Shown: positions 7,508 to 13,823 of the stretch, piece by piece
How the letters are laid out: every line of letters starts with the position of its first letter
Position numbering within the stretch: the stretch's first letter is position 1
Source: CAYXBG01 sp964463145
Lineage (GTDB): Bacteria; Acidobacteriota; UBA6911; RPQK01; CBDAPI01
DNA: 13,823 nucleotides
Assembly: GCA_964463145.1 (NCBI GenBank)
Contig: CAYXBG010000045.1
Span: 1 to 13,823, forward strand
Reading direction: 5' to 3'
Position numbers and translations under genes: made by a program
The notes under the pieces: generated by a model
The model's database searches: none
Told to the model about the DNA's origin: nothing
The model's input: only the letters and a program-made list of their open reading frames with translations

Positions 7508-7798
7508 TCAGTCATAATCCCAGGGACGCACGGGCTCATCGAGTTCGTCCTGTACTTCAAGAGCTTTTTCGAAACGTTTCTCCAAAGATTTACGGCGCTC
7601 CTCTTCATCGGAAAAGGCTTTTGAGAAAAGTGCGTCCGCCTGTTTTTTCCGAACTGTTTCGGCTTTAAATGCTTCCTCCAGCGAGTATTCGGGGCTTTTC
7701 CCCTGGTTGCTGATGATGAGTCCGGTGGAAGCATCGACGATTAATGAGGTGTTACAGCAAGGACAAGTGAGCTCTAGGTGTTTTTTACCCTTTGGCAT
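7508..7798 (-). CDS. Small conserved-looking protein with one CxxC knuckle
   Basis: A 96-residue protein, probably cytosolic. It starts MPKGKKHLELTCPCCNT with C12-P-C14-C15, a single CxxC zinc knuckle in which C14 lies between the two. A short strand-rich stretch (SLIVDASTGLIIS) follows, as in the first half of a zinc ribbon, and then a charged helical tail (about 40-85, EEAFKAETVRKKQ, DEEERRKSLEKRFEKALE) with coiled-coil character. The second knuckle of a true zinc ribbon is missing, so metal binding would need dimerisation or another ligand such as H7. It lies 65 nt downstream of pyrE on the same strand, likely in the yajQ-pyrE transcript. I do not recognise a family; no function is proposed. 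Confidence 0.75.
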   Translation of the reverse strand: MPKGKKHLELTCPCCNTSLIVDASTGLIISNQGKSPEYSLEEAFKAETVRKKQADALFSKAFSDEEERRKSLEKRFEKALEVQDELDEPVRPWDYD

Positions 7799-7863
7799 TG
7801 ATCTGATTGTACCAAGAATCTATTCAAAATTGGGAGATGAACCCAGAACGGGATGTTTCTATT

Positions 7864-8466
7864 CTAAGCTTGTAATTCACGGATTCGGTCCTGGATTTTA
7901 GGGTCATCGAGAAGTTCAGATGCAGTAATAAGGGGTATGAAGCGATAGCCTTTGAGAGCTTGGGCACCACCCTGCTCACGGTCGACTAGTGCAAGTACCA
8001 CAACAACTTCACAGCCGGCATTTTCGGCACTTTTAACCGCCTCAAGAGTCGAGCCTCCCGTGGTACAGACATCGTCGATGATGACAACTCGCTTTCCTGT
8101 AGCAGGTTGAAACCCTTCTAGCCTACGTTGTGTGCCATGTTTCTTGGTCCGTTTACGCACAATAAAAGCAGGCAGGGCAGGATAGTCATGTTGTTCCATG
8201 TGGCTGACTGCAGCCACTGCAGAGACTATCGGATCGGCTCCGAGTGTTAATCCTCCAATGGCATCCACTTCTATAGAGACATTGGCTAAAGTCTCCAGAA
8301 TTAACTTAGCAGTCAGGTATGCTCCCTCGGGATCCAACGTTGTGAACTTACTGTCAAAGTAGTAATGGCTTTTTTGTCCCGAAGCCAGAGTGAATTCACC
8401 CAGCTTGAGGGACTTTTGGCGGAGAAGGTCAAGAAGGCGTGTTTTGGTAGGGTTATCGGTATTCAT
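7864..8466 (-). CDS. pyrE: Orotate phosphoribosyltransferase
   Basis: Transfers the phosphoribosyl group of PRPP to orotate, giving OMP, the fifth step of pyrimidine synthesis. The protein has 200 residues, usual for the shorter bacterial form. The PRPP-binding motif VVIIDDVCTTGGST spans 127-140. The catalytic-loop region FIVRKRTKKHG (101-111) supplies lysines and H110, and the N-terminal FTLASGQKSHYYFDSK (25-40) is the orotate-binding block typical of PyrE. The ATG start overlaps the yajQ stop as ATGA (8463-8466), pointing to translational coupling. No other pyr genes are visible nearby. Confidence 0.95.
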   Translation of the reverse strand: MNTDNPTKTRLLDLLRQKSLKLGEFTLASGQKSHYYFDSKFTTLDPEGAYLTAKLILETLANVSIEVDAIGGLTLGADPIVSAVAAVSHMEQHDYPALPAFIVRKRTKKHGTQRRLEGFQPATGKRVVIIDDVCTTGGSTLEAVKSAENAGCEVVVVLALVDREQGGAQALKGYRFIPLITASELLDDPKIQDRIRELQA

Positions 8467-8960
8467 TTGCTGCGATAATTTGTGAACTGCATGTCTATGC
8501 CAAAGTTTTGGGCTTTGAGCATTTTTATCACCTCTTGAAGAGCATCTCTATTCTTACCCGAAACTCTAATGATGTCGTCCTGGATAGCTGTTTGGACTTT
8601 GAGCTTGGTTTTTTTGATCAATTTTACGATCTCTTTGGCTTTATCAGTAGGTATGCCTTGCTGGATTACGGCGTTTTGGCGCATCATTCCCCCACCTGCT
8701 TGCTGGGCTACTTGGAAATCAATAGCTTTGAGGGAAATCTTGCGGCGGACTAGCATGCGCTCGAGAATTTCTCGCACTGAGCCGAGTTTGTAGTCATCTT
8801 CTGAGACCAGAATGAGTTCATTGTCCTCGAGTTTAATGCTGCTTTGACTCCCTTTGAAGTCGAAGCGCTGACGTATTTCTTTCGAGGCATTCTGCACAGC
8901 GTTGCGGACTTCGCTAAGATCCGTCTGTGAAGCTATATCAAAGGAATTTTTTTGTGCCAA
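8463..8960 (-). CDS. yajQ: YajQ-family protein (nucleotide-binding, DUF520)
   Basis: Protein of 165 residues similar over its whole length to E. coli YajQ: SFDIASQTDLSEVRNAVQNA, RFDFKGSQSSI, KEIVKLIKKTKLKVQTAIQ and the C-terminal block RVSGKNRDALQEVI and FTNYR. The family forms two ferredoxin-like domains; some members bind nucleic acid or, in Xanthomonas, cyclic di-GMP, but the role here is unknown. I start it at TTG 8960-8958, which gives MAQKNSFDI, because AGGAGGGG (8966-8973) lies just upstream; a TTG at 8990 would place this ribosome site inside the gene. It is the first gene of the yajQ-pyrE pair and diverges from the aldo/keto reductase. Confidence 0.92.
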   Translation of the reverse strand: MAQKNSFDIASQTDLSEVRNAVQNASKEIRQRFDFKGSQSSIKLEDNELILVSEDDYKLGSVREILERMLVRRKISLKAIDFQVAQQAGGGMMRQNAVIQQGIPTDKAKEIVKLIKKTKLKVQTAIQDDIIRVSGKNRDALQEVIKMLKAQNFGIDMQFTNYRSK

Positions 8961-8965
8961 CTGTT

Positions 8966-8973
8966 CCCCTCCT
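8966..8973 (-). promoter_or_regulatory. Ribosome-binding site deciding the yajQ TTG start
   Basis: AGGAGGGG on the minus strand, with its AGGAGG core 7 nt before TTG at 8960. It is among the strongest ribosome sites in the window and settles the start against the longer reading frame. Confidence 0.8.
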
Positions 8974-9016
8974 ATTTGTTCATTCCCCAAGGTAGAACAA
9001 ACTAACCCTCGGGATA

Positions 9017-9038
9017 GAGTCTCCGAGACTCGAAGTCT
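9017..9038. repeat. Overlapping inverted repeats in the yajQ / aldo-keto reductase intergenic space
   Basis: GAGTCTC (9017-9023), one spacer base, and GAGACTC (9025-9031) form a perfect 15-nt palindrome. Its right arm contains AGACT (9026-9030), which also pairs with AGTCT at 9034-9038 across CGA. The site is 57 nt before the yajQ TTG and 58 nt before the aldo/keto reductase ATG, a good place for an operator shared by divergent promoters. Either DNA binding or alternative RNA hairpins are possible. Confidence 0.5.
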
Positions 9039-9089
9039 GCAATTTATCCCAAGCAGGCCTAAGGCTCAAGGGCATGTTACAGTTCAGGG

Positions 9090-10058
9090 ATGAAGTATCG
9101 TACTTTAGGACGCACTGGATACCAGGTTTCAGAGGTTGGTTATGGTACTTGGGGTATAGGCGGACAAATGTGGCGAGGAGGGGATGACAAGCAATCTTTA
9201 CGGGCACTTCATCGAGCTGCCGAACTCGGTCTCAACTTTCTGGACACAGCCCTTATCTATGGAGAAGGGCACAGTGAAAGGTTGATAGGACAGTTTCTCA
9301 GGGAGTTGCCGGCACGGTCTGTGTATGTCGCTACAAAAGTACCTCCTCTTAATCTGCGATGGCCTGCTCAGGGCTCCTTGAGAGAAGTATTTCCTCGTAA
9401 ACATATAATCGCGTCAGCGGAAACCAGTCTACGCAATCTTAGCGTTGATCATTTGGACCTGTTGCAATTGCATGTTTGGTCGCCAGATTGGATGGACGAA
9501 AATGAATGGTATGAGGCGCTAACTGAGCTTAAGAAGTCCGGGAAAGTGAATTTTTTCGGGGTTTCGGTAAATGATCACAAGCCTGAGGAAGCCTTACCAC
9601 TAGTTCGTTCAGGCCTTATAGACAGTGTCCAAGTGATTTTCAATATTTTCGATCAGAGTCCCTTGAACGAGCTGTTTGCGGTTTGCTTGGAAAACAATGT
9701 GGGAGTGATAGTACGAGTGCCTTTTGATGAAGGAGCTCTTTGTGGAAAAATAACCCCGGAGACAAGATTTGCCAAAAAAGACTGGAGAAACCGTTATTTT
9801 GCAGGTGATCGTAAGCAGGAAATTTTCGACCGGGTCTCCCGAATTAAGGAGTTATTGGAACCAGGAGAAGAAACACTTCCCGAATTAGCTTTGCGCTTCT
9901 GTCTCCATCCTCAAGCGGTTTCCACTGTGATTCCAGGCATGAGGTCCAGTCGTCATGTAGATGCAAATTTGAGAGTCTCAGGTCAACCACCTCTGGCTTC
10001 TGAAATGTTGAGTCAACTAAAACAACATAGCTGGGAGAAAAATTTCTACGGTAGCTAG
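9090..10058 (+). CDS. Aldo/keto reductase
   Basis: NADPH-dependent oxidoreductase with a (beta/alpha)8 barrel, 322 residues. The catalytic tetrad is visible: D52 and Y57 in FLDTALIYGEGHSE, K83 in VATKV and H128 in LLQLHVW. The start MKYRTLGRTGYQVSEVGYGTW is the usual first strand of the AKR family with the general-stress YhdN/PdxI-like look. The C-terminal part has the cofactor-binding run ALRFCLHPQAVSTVIPGM (near 277-294), as in proteins binding the NADP phosphate. The physiological substrate cannot be told from sequence. ATG 9090 has a close, weak CAGGG upstream. It is divergent from yajQ and convergent with the ClpX-like gene, so it is probably a single-gene transcript. Confidence 0.92.
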   Translation: MKYRTLGRTGYQVSEVGYGTWGIGGQMWRGGDDKQSLRALHRAAELGLNFLDTALIYGEGHSERLIGQFLRELPARSVYVATKVPPLNLRWPAQGSLREVFPRKHIIASAETSLRNLSVDHLDLLQLHVWSPDWMDENEWYEALTELKKSGKVNFFGVSVNDHKPEEALPLVRSGLIDSVQVIFNIFDQSPLNELFAVCLENNVGVIVRVPFDEGALCGKITPETRFAKKDWRNRYFAGDRKQEIFDRVSRIKELLEPGEETLPELALRFCLHPQAVSTVIPGMRSSRHVDANLRVSGQPPLASEMLSQLKQHSWEKNFYGS

Positions 10059-10099
10059 GATTTTCTGTCTGTGAGTAAAGTGGAGGTTCTGTAGGGTTT

Positions 10100-11671
10100 T
10101 TAGTGGGTTGAAGATTCTTCCTCACGATAGTTTTCCCGAATCCAATTTTCGATGGCCTTGCCTGGGTCATTTACTCCGATCGCATCAATTTCCAAAGCTT
10201 CCCGGTTAGGGGCTTTTTGCAGGAGGTTGATCCCGTGCTGGTAATCTTTAAACAATGCAGTGCAATAGGTCATGACTGTCTCTTTAGCCTGAGCACTATT
10301 TTTCGCGATGCATTGGACTGCCTCGGGTGTGAAGCGCAACTCGATGCCATGTTCTTCGGAGAATTGGTCTGTGAATTTTCTTATCTGAAACTCAACGACC
10401 CGGTGTTGATACATATGAGGAGTTTTTAGTAATTTCTGCAGGGAAGACTCTGGGTCCTTGACCAGAGATTCTGTTACTACTATCTCCTTCACCTCTGGTT
10501 GATCGGGCAGTATGTATTTGTACTCTCGGAAAACTTTTTCGCAGACTGTCATTAGGCCTCGTGCTCCGGTTTGCTCAGATACAGCTCTGGCAGCCAGGGC
10601 CTGCATCCCCTCATCAGTGAAGTAGATATCGATGTTGTAGGAAAGAAAGTCCCTCTTGTATTGTCGCAGTAGTGATCCCTCAGAATATTTCAAGATTTTG
10701 AAGAGATCATTCTTGTCGAGTGTATTGCAGTGCACGACTACGGGCAGTCTTCCGACAAGCTCTGCTTCGAAGCCAAATTCAAGAAGATCAGAGGAGCGGA
10801 CCATACCAAGAAGACGATTTTCAGTCTCTCGTATACTCCTGTCTTTGTTCCCTTTTTCTCCGGTGAATCCAATCTGTTTGAATCCTGTACGCTTCTTAAT
10901 GATCTCCGTTAAGCCATTAAATGCTCCACTGACTATGAAGAGTATATGGCGCGTATTCATCGTTTTCCGATCCGTCTTTCCCTTACTTTGTAGTTCCATG
11001 AAAGCTTGCATTTGGCCTGCGACATCTGTGGCCGAGCGCAATGGGACTTCAGTGTCTTCCATAAGCTTGAGGAGCCCCCGTTGGACTCCATGGCCGCTTA
11101 CATCACGGCCTCCGATGTGATGGCCACCTGCAATCTTGTCAATCTCATCGATGTACACGATCCCATGTTGTGCTAACTCCACATCACCATCCGCTTGAGT
11201 TACTAGTTCTCGGATTAAATCCTCTACATCCCCTCCGACATAACCAGTTTCGCTGTATTTGGTAGCATCAGCTTTTACAAAAGGAACACCGATCAGACGG
11301 GCTATATTCTGGATCAGGTAAGTTTTGCCGACACCCGTGGGCCCAATAAGAACAATGTTCTGTTTTTTGTAGTCTTGCAGATCCTCAGGTTCGCTGGTGT
11401 CTTGGATGTGATGGTAGTGATCACAGATAGCAGTCGCGAGGACCTTCTTAGCGTCATCTTGCCGGATAACGAAGCGATCTAGGTAGCCCTTAATTTCACT
11501 GGGTTTATAGTTGAACTCCAGAGCATCTTTACGCTTGGACTGGGTTGATTCTTCATCTTCGGTTTCCTGGTTTTCTGGATGTGGGAGAATTTCCACGTGC
11601 ACATCAGAACCATATTTCCCTTGTAGAATTTTCCGGAGCTCCTCGGGATTTAGCTGGTCGTCTACACTCAT
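10100..11671 (-). CDS. ClpX-like AAA+ unfoldase lacking the zinc-binding N-domain, with C-terminal extension
   Basis: Hexameric AAA+ ATPase related to ClpX, 523 residues (E. coli ClpX has 424). Seen: Walker A GPTGVGKT (110-117), pore-1 GYVG (143-146), Walker B IVYIDEID (171-178), an IGF loop in FKQIGFTGE (267-269) that in ClpX docks on ClpP, the arginine-finger block ELVGRLPVV (304-312) and sensor-2 TGARGL (368-373). The four-cysteine zinc-binding domain of ClpX is absent; residues 1-55 are instead acidic and charged. Past about 400 an extra 120 residues, with VVEFQIRKFTDQFSEEHGIELRF and a helical tail, look like another small lid-type domain. GAGGAC upstream supports ATG 11671. It is last in an operon with a DUF309 protein and an unknown protein; no clpP is nearby. 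Adaptor and substrate use probably differ from ClpX. Confidence 0.88.
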   Translation of the reverse strand: MSVDDQLNPEELRKILQGKYGSDVHVEILPHPENQETEDEESTQSKRKDALEFNYKPSEIKGYLDRFVIRQDDAKKVLATAICDHYHHIQDTSEPEDLQDYKKQNIVLIGPTGVGKTYLIQNIARLIGVPFVKADATKYSETGYVGGDVEDLIRELVTQADGDVELAQHGIVYIDEIDKIAGGHHIGGRDVSGHGVQRGLLKLMEDTEVPLRSATDVAGQMQAFMELQSKGKTDRKTMNTRHILFIVSGAFNGLTEIIKKRTGFKQIGFTGEKGNKDRSIRETENRLLGMVRSSDLLEFGFEAELVGRLPVVVHCNTLDKNDLFKILKYSEGSLLRQYKRDFLSYNIDIYFTDEGMQALAARAVSEQTGARGLMTVCEKVFREYKYILPDQPEVKEIVVTESLVKDPESSLQKLLKTPHMYQHRVVEFQIRKFTDQFSEEHGIELRFTPEAVQCIAKNSAQAKETVMTYCTALFKDYQHGINLLQKAPNREALEIDAIGVNDPGKAIENWIRENYREEESSTH

Positions 11672-11754
11672 ATTTTAGTCCTCATGTCTTTGTTTACAAA
11701 AGGGCTTCACGATACTTAATAGGATCGGATGGGCCTATGTGCAAGTTTATAGAC

Positions 11755-12150
11755 TCAGTCCCGTGACTCCGGTTCGATGAATTTGATCTTCGGATACTCC
11801 AATGGTAGACGATGAGGCCTCTTTCCTGTAATAGCTTTACTCAGAGAGGTTTCCCATTCCTCCAGATGAGTAAGGAGGTCAGCGAGGTTTATCCCGTTGT
11901 AATTGGTTGGATAGCGGCTGAGTTTTTCTTGTGAGCGGATCAGCATTGCTCTAGCTGCACCCCATTTACCGTGTTGATAGTGGTGGAAAGAAACGGCCGC
12001 TTGAATTAGACCTTGGAGGAAAGGTTGGTAATCACTTGACTCCTGTAACCAAACCTCCTCTAGGGTGTCATGGCACTCGTAAAAACTCTCCCGATTAAAG
12101 AGCTGAATACCTTCACGATACTGAACTACTAAAGGGTCGAGACTATTCAG
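11755..12150 (-). CDS. DUF309 family protein, apparent CTG start
   Basis: A 131-residue all-helical protein. It carries the DUF309 signatures: a first block GIQLFNRESFYECHDTLEEVW (14-34) with E25, H27, E31 and W34, and QGLIQAAVSFHHYQHGKWGAARAM (46-69) with H56 and H57. The conserved His/Glu set suggests a metal or small-molecule site, but the family's function is not established. The frame holds no ATG, GTG or TTG before residue 70 although the family sequence begins much earlier. CTG at 12150-12148 is preceded by AGGAG with 6 nt spacing and follows the upstream stop by 20 nt, so I infer a CTG initiation, probably coupled to the upstream gene. An ATG-only call would lose the N-terminal half, including all key residues. 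It is followed after 83 nt by the ClpX-like gene. Confidence 0.8.
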   Translation of the reverse strand: MNSLDPLVVQYREGIQLFNRESFYECHDTLEEVWLQESSDYQPFLQGLIQAAVSFHHYQHGKWGAARAMLIRSQEKLSRYPTNYNGINLADLLTHLEEWETSLSKAITGKRPHRLPLEYPKIKFIEPESRD

Positions 12151-12156
12151 AGACTA

Positions 12157-12161
12157 CTCCT
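12157..12161 (-). promoter_or_regulatory. Ribosome-binding site for the CTG-initiated DUF309 gene
   Basis: AGGAG on the minus strand with six bases before CTG 12150. It lies between the stop of the upstream gene (12171-12173) and the proposed start, and it is the main evidence for CTG initiation. Confidence 0.65.
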
Positions 12162-12170
12162 GCTAGCCCT

Positions 12171-12797
12171 TCACGCAGTCGATGTGCTCACGGACCGGTT
12201 CAGACTGCTACGGTAGACAAGGGCGTAGACGCTGCGGAAGGGGGCTACACAGTATTTCTCAATCAGTTCTTTGGTTGCACCCGGACGGCGAGCTAAGGAT
12301 TCGATATATTGGCCATCAGTTCTAAAAGTGAGCCGCATGATGTCCGCTTTGCCGCCCTTTTTTTCTATATGGAATGCTGGCCCCAAGCCTTCTGATAAAT
12401 GGAAGACATCGCGGAAAAGAGGTCGCCCGAGATCCCGAGGCTTGGTGATAGGAGCTTTCCCAGCCGAATCGTAATGGTCGAGGAGCTGTTGTCTGAAATC
12501 ATCGTAATCGAAATTCTTGACCTTGTTATTAACACTAACCTCAAGCAGGAATTCTTCGTTTTCCCAACTTGCTTTGAGTCCATAAGTGAAGTCGAGCCCA
12601 TGTTTATCAAATTTTATTCTGTGTCCCTGTTCGCTGTGAAATCTTTTCAGCTCGATTTCAATGTCTGGTTCGGGATCGATCATTTCTTCCAGGCTCTCTT
12701 CAGTCACGTAGTAGGTTGACACACGATCGTACCAACTATCGATTATTTCAGAGAGAACCAGGTCAAATGTATTTTGTGCAGTTACTGGCTTAGACAT
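12171..12797 (-). CDS. Protein of unknown function
   Basis: I do not recognise this 208-residue protein. It has no signal peptide, no membrane segment and no cysteine pair. The N-terminal part (1-60) is acidic and helical (LVLSEIIDSWYDRVSTYY, EESLEEMIDPEPDIEIE). The middle (70-105) looks like antiparallel strands (GLDFTYGLKASWENEEFLLEVSV). The C-terminal half contains PRDLGRPLFRDVFHLSEG, GGKADIMRLTFRTDG and a final basic stretch rich in serine. Codon use looks like its neighbours, so recent transfer is not suggested. Its stop is 20 nt before the DUF309 start, and the ClpX-like gene follows, giving a three-gene operon. A substrate adaptor or partner of the unfoldase is one guess without direct support. 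Confidence 0.75.
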   Translation of the reverse strand: MSKPVTAQNTFDLVLSEIIDSWYDRVSTYYVTEESLEEMIDPEPDIEIELKRFHSEQGHRIKFDKHGLDFTYGLKASWENEEFLLEVSVNNKVKNFDYDDFRQQLLDHYDSAGKAPITKPRDLGRPLFRDVFHLSEGLGPAFHIEKKGGKADIMRLTFRTDGQYIESLARRPGATKELIEKYCVAPFRSVYALVYRSSLNRSVSTSTA

Positions 12798-12812
12798 TTC
12801 TGAAGAGAGGTC

Positions 12813-12840
12813 ATTCTAAACCACTATCGACTGAGATCAA
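12813..12840 (-). promoter_or_regulatory. Candidate promoter of the unknown-DUF309-ClpX-like operon
   Basis: On the minus strand TTGATC (12840-12835) and TAGAAT (12818-12813) are separated by 16 nt. Transcription would begin roughly 10 nt before ATG 12797, giving a very short leader, in keeping with the lack of a clear ribosome site there. The rest of the 158-nt gap to 12955 shows nothing recognisable. Confidence 0.35.
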
Positions 12841-12955
12841 AACAAACATTTCCAGAGCCCGAAGATAAGTGGAGTAGGAAGCTTGTAGTAGTTGTCTTGA
12901 ATGCCTTGTGCAGTAAGAATTTTTTATAGGCCATATACTGTTTTGGATTTGAATT

Positions 12956-13477
12956 TTAGGCACCCAAAATCCCTATGTAAGGGAGATTCCGGAAATTTTG
13001 GTCGAAGTCCAAGCCGTAGCCAACAATGAATTGATCGGGAACTTCGAATCCCAAGTAGTCGATTGGGATATCGAAATTTTTCCTAGATGGTTTGGAAAGG
13101 AGAGAGCAGAGACGGATTGAGGAGGGTCGTTGCAGTTTCAGGTGTTTAAATAAAAAACGGGCGGTCTCCCCAGAATCGATGATGTCCTCCACTAAAACAA
13201 CATCCTGACCTCTGATGTTGCTTTCTAGGTCTCTGCCGAGTTCGACTATCCCAGAGCTTTTAGTTGTTGCACCATAACTTCTTGCTGAGATGAAATCGAC
13301 CTGCAGTTCAAGGGATATATTTCGGATCAGATCGGCATGGAAAATAGATCCTCCACGTAAAACGCCAACCATAATAGGTGTCGTACCTTCCAGTTCGTCC
13401 GAAATTTGACGTCCAAGTTCGCTGACTCTCCGAGCCAGAGTTTCCTCGTCAATCAAAACACTGACAATCTCGTTCAA
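12956..13477 (-). CDS. hpt: Hypoxanthine phosphoribosyltransferase
   Basis: Purine salvage enzyme that joins hypoxanthine (and usually guanine) to PRPP, giving IMP or GMP. The 173 residues match the family. Seen: VGVLRGGSIFHADL (37-50) with the pyrophosphate-binding LRGG loop, the flexible-loop SY pair at 67-68, the PRPP motif VVLVEDIIDSGET (93-105), the purine-contacting K129, and the C-terminal FIVGYGLDFDQNFRNLPYIG typical of HPRT. The start is TTG 13477-13475 with GGAGG (13487-13491) 9 nt upstream; no ATG lies early enough. It could use hypoxanthine derived from the adenosine deaminase product. It lies 37 nt after the RND gene on the same strand. Confidence 0.95.
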   Translation of the reverse strand: MNEIVSVLIDEETLARRVSELGRQISDELEGTTPIMVGVLRGGSIFHADLIRNISLELQVDFISARSYGATTKSSGIVELGRDLESNIRGQDVVLVEDIIDSGETARFLFKHLKLQRPSSIRLCSLLSKPSRKNFDIPIDYLGFEVPDQFIVGYGLDFDQNFRNLPYIGILGA

Positions 13478-13514
13478 GGATGGGAACCTCCGTGATGAAA
13501 GACTGCCTTACGTA

Positions 13515-13823
13515 CTATGTTCCTATGCCTTCTTCATTGTGCGTACCTCGCAGACTAATGGCCTTGCTAAGCACGTAAATGGATCCACGGCTAACATCGT
13601 CCATGCACGAATAAACAGTCGGTAAAACGATGAGTGTTAGAAAAGTTGACGTTGTTAGTCCGCCGAAGACAGCAAGACTGACCGGAGCCCACATTCGAGC
13701 CCGTCCTTCGACTGCTGGGAATAGATCGGGCAGCAAGAAAGGCAAGGTGAGAGGCAATAACCCGAACAAGGACGTGCAGGCCGTCATTAGAATAGGGCGT
13801 AGTCTGTCCATTCCTCCTTGGAT
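13515..13823 (-). CDS. RND-type efflux transporter, C-terminal end (5' part outside the window)
   Basis: The last 102 residues of a large inner-membrane pump; the reading frame runs off the window edge, so the visible ATG at 13811 is internal. Seen: DRLRPILMTACTSLFGLLPL, the conserved RxRPILMT loop and following membrane helix of HAE1/AcrB-type or heavy-metal RND pumps. A second helix, APVSLAVFGGLTTSTFLTLIVLPTVYS, is the final transmembrane segment. A short cytoplasmic tail of about 40 residues ends at TAG 13515-13517. These pumps use the proton gradient and need periplasmic adaptor and outer-membrane partners, which points to a Gram-negative envelope. The substrate cannot be inferred from this fragment. 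Confidence 0.88.
   Translation of the reverse strand: MQGGMDRLRPILMTACTSLFGLLPLTLPFLLPDLFPAVEGRARMWAPVSLAVFGGLTTSTFLTLIVLPTVYSCMDDVSRGSIYVLSKAISLRGTHNEEGIGT

Noticed and set aside
7330..7668. 112-codon plus-strand open frame spanning the mmsA end and the small CxxC gene
   Set aside because: It overlaps the 3' end of mmsA and the antisense of the CxxC gene, and its composition is unlike the neighbouring genes.
8961..8990. Longer yajQ start at TTG 8990
   Set aside because: This would put the strong ribosome site AGGAGGGG inside the coding region and add ten residues not found in the family.
10656..11120. 154-codon plus-strand open frame opposite the ClpX-like gene
   Set aside because: Low-complexity translation rich in Ser, Arg and Pro with no ribosome site, lying wholly across conserved AAA+ coding sequence; an antisense shadow.
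11755..11946. A 63-residue protein from ATG 11946
   Set aside because: The DUF309 signatures lie upstream in the same frame, so this ATG is internal.
1..13823. Mobile element, phage, CRISPR or recent transfer signature
   Set aside because: No transposase, integrase, direct-repeat array or obvious composition break was seen; gene content is housekeeping or metabolic throughout.

Overview
The window reads as a densely packed chromosomal segment from an uncultivated Gram-negative bacterium. It has a moderate base composition, Shine-Dalgarno-led genes, standard stop codons, and the end of an RND-type efflux pump that implies an inner/outer membrane envelope. I cannot fix the phylum from the sequence. 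No insertion sequence, phage gene, integrase or CRISPR array is visible, and most genes are housekeeping or metabolic.

Left part, plus strand (61-5537). The window opens with a short glutaredoxin-like gene. Its first active-site cysteine codon is replaced by an in-frame TGA, followed at the right distance by a bacterial SECIS-like hairpin. I read it as a selenocysteine (UPPC) glutaredoxin; it is the most interesting object here. After a 267-nt gap comes a co-directional run: Mn-type superoxide dismutase, GalU, seryl-tRNA synthetase, a GntR-type regulator with an unrecognised effector domain, and an adenosine deaminase-family enzyme. Gaps of 22-68 nt allow co-transcription. A tRNA-Ser(UGA) and an MmsA-type acylating aldehyde dehydrogenase with its own likely promoter follow.

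Middle part (7508-10058). On the minus strand, yajQ, pyrE (ATGA overlap) and a small CxxC protein form a likely operon. An aldo/keto reductase is divergent from it. The 129-nt space between them carries a perfect 7+1+7 palindrome overlapping a second inverted repeat.

Right part, minus strand (10100-13823). A 208-residue protein of unknown function, a DUF309 protein that appears to begin at a CTG codon, and a ClpX-like AAA+ unfoldase form an apparent operon. The unfoldase lacks the usual zinc-binding N-domain and has a C-terminal extension. Next come a hypoxanthine phosphoribosyltransferase (TTG start) and the C-terminal end of an RND transporter that runs off the window.

Taken together: redox defence (Sec-glutaredoxin, SOD, aldo/keto reductase), nucleotide metabolism (adenosine deaminase, Hpt, PyrE), serine charging (SerS and tRNA-Ser; SerS also charges tRNA-Sec in the bacterial selenocysteine pathway) and a possible specialised protein-quality-control operon.
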